Part shown: positions 44,991-54,315 of the stretch, piece by piece
Position numbering within the stretch: position 1 is the first letter of the stretch
Layout of the letters: each line of letters begins with the position of its first letter
NCBI GenBank assembly: GCA_022605955.1
Contig: JAKCOZ010000011.1
Span: forward strand, 9,057,990-9,121,989
Direction: 5' to 3'
From: Rallus limicola
Lineage: Eukaryota; Chordata; Aves; Gruiformes; Rallidae
Length of the DNA: 64,000 bases
Made by a program: the position numbers and the translations under genes
The notes under the pieces: generated by a model
Told to the model about the DNA's origin: nothing
Databases searched by the model: none
The model's input: the letters and a program-made list of their open reading frames with translations, nothing else

Positions 44991-47789
44991 CCAGCAAGCA
45001 AGCAATAGACAACCTGGTATCAGCCAATGACTCTGCATTTATCAGTTTAAGTAGTCTATGCTTTGTTGGCTGCTTTACTTGATTGGTTATTGCTTTTGTA
45101 TCTTTCAGCTCTTTATCTTTCAGTTGCTTTCATCCTCCAAATACTCATATTTATACTGCCTCTCTTGCTGCCACCTCATATGTGGGTCTGTCTCTTTCAC
45201 CTTCCTATTTTGCTCCAAGCTGCCTGCAATTTTTTTGTTAGTATTGCATTCAGTGTGCAACTGCAAAAAAACTGGTTGCACAGAATCACCTGAGAGATAC
45301 TGACTGTTACGTGTTCCATTCCTTGCCCCTATATCCCCATAATTTTGTACAACTATTCTTCCCTTATGTTTAGCTGCAAATTCTCTAGAACTCTGTATTT
45401 GATTTGTTAATTGAAGAGTTTGGTCAATTTGTGGGTATTTGGAATAAAAAATAAAAGCAACAACTAAAACCAGATTAAGACATAATAATTTCATTTTCCT
45501 TGGTTGGTGACAAGCATTTGCAGAAGCTTAATCTCTAGCAGAAAGGATTTGTTTTTCTTAATGGTTGGTCAAAACCCTTAGGATTTCTTCAGACATTTGG
45601 TCCTTTCTCTCTCACTGATGTTAAATCTGGGAGCCCATCCAAGAGTTTCTGTCCTGAAGAAGAGGAGGTGGAGGAGGAAGATTGTGATCTGTATGAAAGG
45701 AAGTGTGAAAAAAATGACAGCAGTCTTGCTGGCAAAGCTTCTGGTGACCAGTTCTTTCACACCCAGAGATTTTTCAGCTTTTTCACAGCCTTTTTTTGAT
45801 GAGTACCCTGATATGAACACATACGGAAATCTTTTCTTCTTTGCTAGCCATCTCTGACATATAGTTGGCAATGTTGCCCACTGACTGCAGTACTATTTTA
45901 GGTCAGTCTAACCTTGTAAGTGAGGGAGTCAAAGCATTTTGGAGGAAAACGCAGTCGGAAATGTTTCCTAAAATAGTCCTTTCTTTGTGTCTACAGCAGT
46001 GGCTGATAATTTCGTTATAATAGTGTCATCAACCACTTTGAATGGCTGTGGTCTGCAATGCTTTTTCCATGTTGTATCATCTTCCCTTCACCAAAGGCAG
46101 CCCCATCAAGACCAATTGTCAGTTTGAAACAAGCACTACTTTTCTTTCGTAATTTCAGGACAGTGTATTATTTTTCTTCTCTTATTGATCCACCATCTTT
46201 TTTTAGCAATCAGCTTACAAGTGCTGGATTTATCCATAATAAAATGAATTTAACAGGTGACAAATAATTAGTAAAAATATTGTTATTGAAGGAAGAAAGC
46301 CTATTGAATGTCAGTTCACATGTACAACAGAGATTCTGGAATTCCCCCTACTCTGACATACTTTGGAAAGCTACCAGAATGCTATTGAATTTTACTTGGA
46401 ACCTCAAATTGTCTAAGGCTTGAAAAATGGGTGGGCTGTGCTAAAGATATGTGAAGAAAAGTGATAAATTTGCATAGCTGGTATTTGCATACTTCCAAGG
46501 AGAATGAAACATATGCAGTTCAGAAATAATGCAAAAGTACTTTCTTGTGCACTTAAGTAACATACTTACACTGGTTCATCCACTACATGCAAATGTGCAT
46601 ATGGATGTATTTGTTGCAGGAACACTTGATAGTTTAGTGAACTAGATTCTTTCTGTCTTTCTTTCTTTCTTTAACAAAACATAGATTATATTGATAGTAA
46701 AAGAAACAATATTGAAGCCTGAAGAACAAGAAGTCTTTTGCTTGCTGATGGCTGAAGGGAAAATTGCACAGGGAAAACTTGTTCACAATGTTTACTTTTT
46801 TTTCCAGCCTGCTGGATTATACATACCCTAGATTGCTTAAGGAAAAGACTGACCAGATCTATTCCATGTTCTCACTGCATCTGAAATAGAGTTTCAACAA
46901 TGTGCTACTATTTGGACAGATACAGTATAATCCATTACTCCTCAAAAGAAAAAAAAAAAAGCAACATTAGTTAACACATGGCACAGCAGCTCTGACTAAT
47001 AATATATTTAGCTTGCTTCTTGTCTCTTAATTATGATTACTTTTCAGTACATTGCCTTAAGAGTTCCTTGGGCCATCAGATATGCAACACAGCCATTCTT
47101 GTAGCATCTGCCCATGTCACACAAAACCCCATCTCCTTCTGTACTACTACCTTTTAAATTATAATGGGGCTACAATAAGTAAAAAGGATCAGTGGAGCAT
47201 TTCCTGCCTAGCAGTGAGCCTCTTCTTGACCTAATGTTCAGAGACTTGTTTGTGTCCTTGTCTGTCCTGATGCTCTGCTCATGGTAGGCTGCATATGGCG
47301 CAGATGTTTCTGTCGTGCTATTACATGGCTATTTTCAACCTGTTTCTCAGAACAGATGTTCCCATGTGTGTTCTCCCTCCTCTCTCTGCTGACACACTCT
47401 CTGTACAAACAGCAGTGTGCATTTCTGCAGTCCTGATTTGTGGAGAGAATGAAAATCAATACCAGTGACAGTATTTTCCTTTCCAGGCTGGCTCTGTAAT
47501 AGGGCACATGAGCCTGGTCTTCTTTTAGTCTTTCTCTCACCACTAGCAAAGTACTTCAGCTCTTGATTTCTCTGTTTTTAACCCATTTTCTTCATTGTAT
47601 GGGACAGTATTTGGAAGAGCATGTGTTTTGTAATACAGAAAGCTATCTCCTTCAGTGTGCCGTCTAGTGGTTGTTCCTTCTTTCTAACCACAAATGGCAG
47701 TGTAAATTCAACACTATTTACACTGGTAAAGGGAGCACAGTAACAAAATCTTGTCTCGTGCCATCTGTCTCCTATGTATTTCTTTACAG
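44991..47789. other. No supported gene; several overlapping open frames
   Basis: An open frame at 45,120-45,494 (minus, 124 codons) starts with a signal-anchor-like MKLLCLNLVLVVAFIF, but its remainder has no recognisable domain and there is no promoter or splice support. Another region, 45,593-45,857, is open in two plus frames and one minus frame. The frame from 45,593 contains an acidic stretch CPEEEEVEEEDCDLYE behind an acceptor-like GGATTTCTTCAG. A (CTTT)n tract lies at 46,647-46,672. None is secure enough to call a gene. Confidence 0.3.
46647..46672. repeat. (CTTT)n microsatellite
   Basis: TTCTTTCTGTC followed by four CTTT units. Confidence 0.9.
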
Positions 47790-47848
47790 TCCAAGTGCAT
47801 TATATTTGAGCTCAGATGCTTCAGTGTTGGCAGCAGTGGCCAGTTACG
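47790..47848 (+). other. Exon-like 59-bp segment with strong acceptor and donor
   Basis: The acceptor CTCCTATGTATTTCTTTACAG ends at 47,789. The donor TTACG/GTAAGA begins at 47,849. The 59 bases are open in the frame reading SALYLSSDASVLAAVASYG, which has coding-like composition. Both splice sites are close to consensus. The segment lies on the plus strand like the exon-like segment at 12,710-12,794. No gene is recognised, and a lncRNA exon is equally possible. Its short length makes chance a real alternative. Confidence 0.3.
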
Positions 47849-47924
47849 GTAAGAAATCCCCCATGAGTCAAAATAGAGAATGAAGGTGCCATATGGACAA
47901 AATATATTCTGGAGTTTTATTCAT

Positions 47925-48319
47925 AGCAACACAGAACAGTTTGGGTTGGAAGGAACTTTAAAGCCCATCTACTTCCAATCCCTTGCCATGAGCAGGGACA
48001 CCCTCCACTACACCAAGTTCCTCAAGGCCCCATTCAAACTGGCCTTGAACACGGCCAGGGAGGGTGCAGCCACAGCTTCTCTGGGCAACGTGTTCCAGGT
48101 CATCACCTCCCTTATCATACGAAATACCTTCCTTATATCTAATGTAAATCTTCCCCTCTCCAGCTTAAGGCCATTAACCATTGCCCTATTACTCCATGCC
48201 CTTGTAAAAAGACTCTCTCCTCCAGCTTTCTTGTAGGCCCCTTTTAGGTACCAGAAGGCTCCCCAGAGCCTTCTCTTCTCCAGGGTGAACAATCCAAACA
48301 CTTTCAGCCTGTTTTCATA
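47925..48319 (-). mobile_element. CR1 LINE 3' part, minus strand (outer element, 3' segment)
   Basis: Antisense 3' UTR ('AGTTTGGGTTGGAAGGAAC') leads into the ORF2 C-terminus. The minus-strand frame from the natural stop at 48,008-48,010 ('NGALRNLV') back to about 48,312 is open for roughly 100 codons. It includes LFTLEKRRLWGAFWYLKGAY, 'ERGRFTLDIRKVFRMIR' and 'TLPREAVAAPSLAVFKASL'. The element is interrupted at about 48,320 by a plus-strand CR1 and resumes at about 48,503. Confidence 0.92.
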
Positions 48320-48502
48320 GAACACTGGAACAGGTTGCCTAGGGAAGTGTTGGATGCCCCCTCCCTGGAGATGTTCAAGATCAGGCTGCATGGGGCCTTA
48401 GCAGCCTGGTCTAGTGAGAGGTGTTCCTGCCCATGACAGGGGGGTTGGAACTTGATGATTTTTAAGATCCATTCCTTAACCATTCTATGATTCCATGACT
48501 AT
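48320..48502 (+). mobile_element. Nested CR1 3' end, plus strand, inside the minus-strand CR1
   Basis: The segment begins AACACTGGAACAGGTTGCC (the 'HWNRLPRE' part of ORF2). It continues 'GATGCCCCCTCCCTGGAGATG', 'CTGCCCATGACAGGGGGGTTG' and 'GATGATTTTTAAGATCCATTC', ending ATTCTATGATTCCATGAC, the CR1 3' signature. The flanking outer element reads TTTTCATA on the left and TATGAGAGATGCTTCAG on the right. These join to the uninterrupted CR1 text, so this is a later insertion of a copy of about 180 bp truncated at its 5' end. Confidence 0.9.
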
Positions 48503-48662
48503 ATGAGAGATGCTTCAGCACTCTCATTTTTGTGGCCTCTTCTGAAAGCACTCCAACAGGTCCATGACTTTCTTGTACAGGTGCCCCCAGAGGTGGACTC
48601 AGTACTCCAAGTGGGGTCTCATGAGAGAAGGGTAGAGGGGCAGAATGACCTTTCTTAACCTA
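48503..48662 (-). mobile_element. CR1 LINE, minus strand (outer element, 5' segment)
   Basis: The outer CR1 continues as GAGAGATGCTTCAGCACTCTC, 'CTCCAACAGGTCCATGACTTTC' and 'CAGTACTCCAAGTGGGGTCTC', up to 'GGGCAGAATGACCTTTCTTA' near 48,662, where similarity stops. Together with 47,925-48,319 it makes one 5'-truncated copy of about 550 bp. Confidence 0.9.
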
Positions 48663-51419
48663 ACTTGTCTCCTAGACAGACAGAGGAGAGAGAAATTTTT
48701 TTTCCAGAGGGCGTGTCAGTCTATATTGTTAAAGGAAAAGAATTATTCTTTAGGGGTGCATGAATATGTGGACTACAGGGGCAGGCTCTTAACTGAGAAT
48801 TCTAATCTTTAGGTGGCCAAAACCAGCTGAGATAAGTCTTACTCTTTGTGGTTTCATTAATTATTGGTAACTGCAGAGGTGATTTCTGTGGTGGTCAAAT
48901 GACATGGCAGGACATTTTCGAGTCTATTTGAGAACAGCGGGAGCTCACTAAGAGTATATAAATAGGCTATACAGCCATACTGAAGTTCTTATGAGCACAG
49001 AGACTTATTGTAAAGATTGTTTTCTAGGGACTTGGCTGATTTATGGGATTTTGACAGCAGGTGCCCCTGCCCAATTGGAAAAGAACAAGAAGAAAAGAGG
49101 ATTCTGCTAAGTGCAGATTAAAGGGAGATTGTTCAGCTACTCTTTTTTCTCTGCTGTAAGAAGCTGGCGTTCCTTGTAGAGAATTTGGATGCTGCTCCAT
49201 TGAGTCTGGGAAGACTAAATCCTATCAAAAAGGAGCTTTGAAGCAGTTTGTGGAGGTGTTTTAGCACAGTTGTATTTGAACTTGTGGTAGTAACTATGAA
49301 ATTCTTGAAAATAGGAGGAAGTAGGACAGAAGGGCCTGAGAAAGTTTATCTCAGTATTACCACTGACCACAATCACAGGAATTTCACAGCTGTAGCTAAA
49401 TCCTTGTGTTTTTTGTGTTTAGATCAGCAATGTATCGTCACTTTTTGCATGAACATTTTAAAATTAGCATATGTTTTTGGCAATGTATTTGTGTCTCTTC
49501 TGTCCACACTTAGGTGTCCAGTGCCATTTGAGGTGACCTGGACTATGTCAGTCTTGGCACAGGGATGGCAGATATCACACAGACTTGTGGGAAACCTTGT
49601 GCCCTCCCAGTATGGTAAATGGAAGTTGTGTATAGCACTACAGCATCTCATACTGCTCTGGACACCAATCTGTGAGCAACTGAATTGACCTCCTAGCAGC
49701 TAAATAGGTTTATAATGTTCTGCAGTTAACTCAATGGCTATTATTCTGAGTCAAGAATAGCATCTGCAAGCAATTGATGCTCTTATTGTGGTAGAAGGCC
49801 TATAAATTGATGTGACCTCTTTCTGTGCAAGTAGAAATATTGCTCTGTGAAGTCTGTTAATAGCTTCCTGCTAGTAGGTCTCAGATCCACAGACAATTGC
49901 AGACATTGCTAAAGGATGTTGGTGTGTCAAGTATTCTGTTCCAGATGTAACCCAAGTGTTATACAGTCCTTTCGAATGGTAGAACCCAGCTGTAGGCAGC
50001 AGGAGTAACCACCCAGAACAATAAACGCTGTCAGATGATGTGGCAGCCAAAGCTAACTGGGTTGATAGTGCACAGGCTATCCTTGGTTAAGTTAACATCC
50101 ATATGCATTATAGAGGGGAAACCCAGAAAAGGAGCTGAAAGCTGAGCTTTGTTCCAGCATCTCTATAGTCTATGACTAGAAGTGATGTGATTACACTTTT
50201 TTACCTGTTGAACTACAGTAAAATTGAGACACCCTCATGAAGTGCTGAACTTGAGCTGGCAGTCCTGACTGGTCACAGAGCTTCTGAATTCAACTAGAGG
50301 TCTATAATAACGGTTCAATTAATTGCTTTTGAGTAGGAAAAACAGTGTTGCTTGGTATAATTTGGCAGTCCCGTGAAAGGAAATCTCTAGCTATTGCTTG
50401 ACTCTTCTGTCTTGTATGAACTAGGATTTCTTCCAGATCTTTTATGGACAAGCATGAAAATGTGGTATCCTATCTGATTCTTTATTGTTGAGATAGAAAT
50501 GCAAAACAGAGAAGGGTAAATAGGAGGATTTCTGGATTCTCCATCCTGAAAAATGTGATTACAGAATGATTTGACAATCAATTCCCTGATCAAAGGGTGC
50601 CAAATTTTTCATGGGATTTACCAAGCAGAAACATGTGCACATTTGGAATAAGCAGAGGGCTTCTGGTATTCATTGAGCCAACTACACAGTCACTGAATTG
50701 ATGATCTTACAGGCGCTGTAAATCTGACATGTTCTAAAGACATCAGATTTGCTGAATTTTAGGAGCAGAATACCTTGCATCAGAGGCCAAAGGCTCCCTA
50801 TCTGCATATGTTCTCTAAATTTGCAGTGTGCATGCACAAGACAGGCTGTGAATATTGCACATTCCTGGAGCTGGTGTTCCAACCAAGCTGCCAGATGTCA
50901 GGAAATCCAGGAGGAAATTTAGTCCAAGTTCCTCAAATTCCATCAGTAGGAAAAAAAAAAAAAAAAAAGAAAAAAAGAGGAAAGACTGAGTGACTGCTAA
51001 TTTTACCTTGACTCCAAGAACTGGATTTTTCATAATCTGTCATTCATTTGCATGAGGTTACACCCTGTTCTACTTCAGATTTCTTGGCAGAGGAACAATT
51101 TAGATACTATGAATATGAACACGTAAGTTCAGTTACAATAATTGTGAGCTGGGAACTTTGCCCTGTGCAAACATGATGTAATTTTCATATTCATCTGTCT
51201 GGGGACTACATTAATCTGATTATAAACTGTTAGATATTTTGAAATACAAGCACAAAATGTACCTCTCAGAAAAAAAGCATATTAGAGTATGCTAATGAAA
51301 AGATAGCTTGCATTTCTTTAACTATAAACTCTTTTCTGTCCTTCAAAACCATAGTGCAAGTTCCACTTTTAATACACAGCACCAATCCATAGCAGCTCTT
51401 TAAAGTTTCATTTTTTACT
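48663..51419. other. No gene seen; poly(A) run
   Basis: Unique DNA. The 146-codon open frame at 49,248-49,688 would start at TTG, has no domain and no splice support. An 18-base A-run lies at 50,951-50,968 with no recognisable retrocopy upstream. Confidence 0.4.
50951..50968 (+). repeat. Poly(A), 18 bases
   Basis: A homopolymer followed by GAAAAAAAGAGG. Its origin is unknown. Confidence 0.9.
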
Positions 51420-51710
51420 TAATCACACACAACACCAGATGTACCTACAGGATCTGTGTTCCCCTCCTGGAACCTGTTCCCAACGAGAGCTGCATGCTCC
51501 TGCCTCCTTCACTGTCACAGTTCCTTCTGATGCTCTTTCTGTAGCTGCTATTATCACGCTGCCATATCCATCACTGCTGGGCGCGCGGCACAGAGACAGC
51601 GACACAGGGCACAGTCAAAGCAGTAACAGCAAAAGCAGAAATAGCGATGGCAGTAGCTGCTGTGGTGGCAGCAGGAATAGCCTCCCTGACAGCAGCTGAG
51701 TAAGAAAAGC
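51420..51710 (+). other. GC-richer island with imperfect GCA/CAG triplets and CpGs
   Basis: Base composition rises well above the flanks. A CpG cluster (GGGCGCGCGGC, about 51,580-51,590) precedes a run of imperfect CAG/GCA triplets from 51,600 to 51,702. One frame (51,439-51,699) is open for 86 codons and ends in a Ser/Asn/Arg-rich tail (HSQSSNSKSRNSDGSSCC). Another frame reads as alanine-rich (AMAVAAVVAAGIASLTAAE). The two complementary low-complexity readings suggest a decayed triplet repeat rather than a protein. A small CpG-island remnant or first-exon relic is an alternative. Confidence 0.35.
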
Positions 51711-54039
51711 TGTTTTTCTGAACCTACAAGTGTGAGATTAAATGTTTGCCTGCTTGATTTACAGCTGGCACAATCTATAGATGCCAGACCATTTACATTT
51801 GGAATGTGCTGAAGATGCTAGGGGGCAAACCTCTAGGGAGCGTAGCATGATTAAAGGCTCAGTTTTCCTTGAACACTTTCTAGCTCCAGTTTTAGGAAGG
51901 TTATGTTTGCGTTTGCATGTTAGATGATGGAAAAGGTCAGATTTAGGCAGCAAATTAGTCTTAGTAAGTAGCAAAAGCACTTAATTTTTTTTTTCCCGCA
52001 CACACAGTTTCTGAAAACTAAGCAAGCCCGTGTTTTCAGTCATATATTATGTATCAGATACACAGACATCTTGGATGGTTCAATTCTGCAAGTTGCTGAG
52101 TGCTGTTTGCTGCATTTGGTATCAAAACAGCCCAATATTTTACAGGTTTATGATCAAGAAATGCAGATCGACATGCAAATAAGAATATAATGGGTAGCAA
52201 ATTCTCAAGTCCCTTCTGAGTGACTCTTGTCTGCCCATATCTCATCTTTTTGACTGCTGTCCCCAGTGGTGCTTTCAGAGGTGTCCAGTTTTGCATCCTT
52301 GACTTCCACTGACATTAATGAGGGTTACAGATGTCTGCTGAAGGGAGAACAGCCTTTCAAATGTCAGAGAGCATGCTACTGTTCAACACTGCCTTTAACT
52401 TAAGCAGTACACAGCAAAGTGCTGTCAAGTGAAAGGATAATTCCAGGTGATTCCCATGTTTAGAAACCCTTTGGGCTTTTGCAGTGACTGCAAATATGGT
52501 TGCCAGATTCTGGAGCATTCACTTGTTAGGGGTGGCAGTATATGTTCACACTACAGAGGAAAAAGGGCTTCTTTCACATGAAAGAGATCATTCTTTCTTT
52601 CTTTCTGTTCCTCTGAGAGAACTGGAATCCGAATTCCTTGTCAGCATAGCATTTGGACAAATTTAATCCAATAATTCATTCATTTTTAAATGGTGATGCA
52701 GCCCTGAAAGAAATTATAGAGTCTTACCGGAGTGGAGGAAAAAGTGTAACAGTCTTTACACAACAGTTTCGTAGAAAAGTCTGTTTACCTATATAAGGCA
52801 AAACTATTTCTCAGACACTAAAATCATATTAATCATATAAAATTTTAGATCTCTACAGTTCAGCTATTTTCATCTGAATCTCTGGTCACTTTGAAGAAAC
52901 AAGTACTTCTTTAGTGCAATTCATCTCATCTCAAGGTACATCTCTAAAATAGTCTGGATGAATCATGCTGTAGAAATGCTAATTTCTCTCCACTGGCTAT
53001 AAAAGGCACCTGGCTCATATGAGAGTTGAGGTGGTTTCCATTCATTCCCTGAAAGGGTTTTAGGACCACAGGGAATAAATGTTTTATCTCAGTGGAATGC
53101 TACACTGCAAAGAGCTCCAGTAATTTCTGGAGTATGAACAGGAGCAGTTCAAGGAGGGATGTACATAGTACCAATATTGCAAGGACTAGAGTACAGTTCT
53201 ATTTTCATACTCTGAAGGAAAGACCTCAATCTATTGATGGAACATATTTGCCATGGGCTACTTGAGATGTCTTAGGATATCCAAGACATCCACACAGATA
53301 TGATACAGGATGATAGTAGTCTCTTGCCTGCCTGGTATGGTAGATGGAGGTGATGGAGGCTACCCTAGAATATCTTCAGCAACAATTAATGTCTCTGTGT
53401 GTGAGCTACTTACTTGAGACCCTATTAAACATAGTCAATAATCTAGGGGACGATTTGTCTCACTTATTTTCAGTTAGATGATTTTCTATGTACTGCAGGC
53501 CGCATTGATTAAATTGTTTTTAATTGTAAGGGAAGTTTAAACGTGTGTGAAATACATATGCACATGTAAGGTCTATTTTACATGTGTGTGTGACATTATG
53601 CAATTAATGTGACTAAATCTGGACTTTCTGGCATAATTCCTTTGTCTAAACTTTAGTGTCTGGGATGTTGTCGGATAACCTGCCTGGACTCTGATTTCGT
53701 GTCAGAAGAGCTGTGTGTCTTTTGGAAGTCCTCTACCTGCACTGTATTATGCCTTAGATGCTTGTGGATATCACAAATAGTGCTAGATATTTATGAAAAG
53801 GAGACAAGACACATGGTTTTATCTGGAGCTGAAGCCTACCCTAAGTGTCTTCTGTTTTAAAAGAGATATTGAAACATTACAGGGATTGCAGAAGCAGCTT
53901 TTTTTTTTTTAATTAGAGAAAATGTTTTTTTCAATCTTTTAGTTTATTAGAAAAATTACCAAAGATAGATATGATTACAGAGTGGAAAAATTTTCAACAG
54001 ATAGAAAATAGCATGTACTTTAACTGAAAAAAACAAAGA
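51711..54039. other. No gene seen
   Basis: Unique AT-rich sequence with a TTCTTTCTTTCTTTC tract at 52,589-52,606. A short inverted repeat CACATGTAA ... TTACATGTG lies at about 53,561-53,586. Confidence 0.4.
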
Positions 54040-54315
54040 TGAATGAACAAGTGGAAGCAAAGAATTGACAACTTCAGCTTAGACATTAGGTGGTAAACAT
54101 CTCTTGATTAATTAGAGGGGAAAATTACCAAGGGAATTGATGAAGCCTGTGTCCTTTGGAGTCTTCAAATTAAGACAAGATTCCTTTCCTGAAGTTATGA
54201 TTTGCTGAAAGCAAGTTCTTGAATTCAGTACAAGGGTAACTGGAGGAAGTTTGATGGCATGTGGAAAGCTGGAAATTAAACTAGATGGCCTGTTGATCTC
54301 TTCTGGCATTAGATG
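54040..54315 (+). mobile_element. Ancient CR1 (CR1-L/L3-like) 3' end, plus strand
   Basis: The text follows the old amniote CR1 consensus in order. 'GAATTGACAACTTCAGCTTAG', 'AAAATTACCAAGGGAATTGAT', 'TTTGGAGTCTTCAAATTAAG', 'ACTGGAGGAAGTTTGATGGC', 'AAACTAGATGGCCTGTTGAT' and 'CTCTTCTGGCATTAGATGCC' correspond to 'CAAATTACCAAGGGAAGTGGTGG', 'TTGGAGTCTTTAAATCAAG' and 'GACTAGATGGCCT..TGGTCTCTTCTGGCCTTA'. Many substitutions and loss of frame show great age. Confidence 0.78.

Noticed and set aside
45120..45494. 124-codon minus-strand frame with a signal-anchor-like start
   Set aside because: The hydrophobic start is attractive, but the rest shows no domain, and there is no promoter or splice support. 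Frames of this size occur elsewhere here by chance.
49248..49688. 146-codon plus-strand frame
   Set aside because: It needs a TTG start, has no splice sites in the right places and shows no recognisable domain.
51606..51702. Alanine-rich reading as a retroviral envelope fusion-peptide-like segment
   Set aside because: The pattern follows from the imperfect GCA triplets. No other envelope feature is present, and other frames of the same DNA are equally low in complexity.
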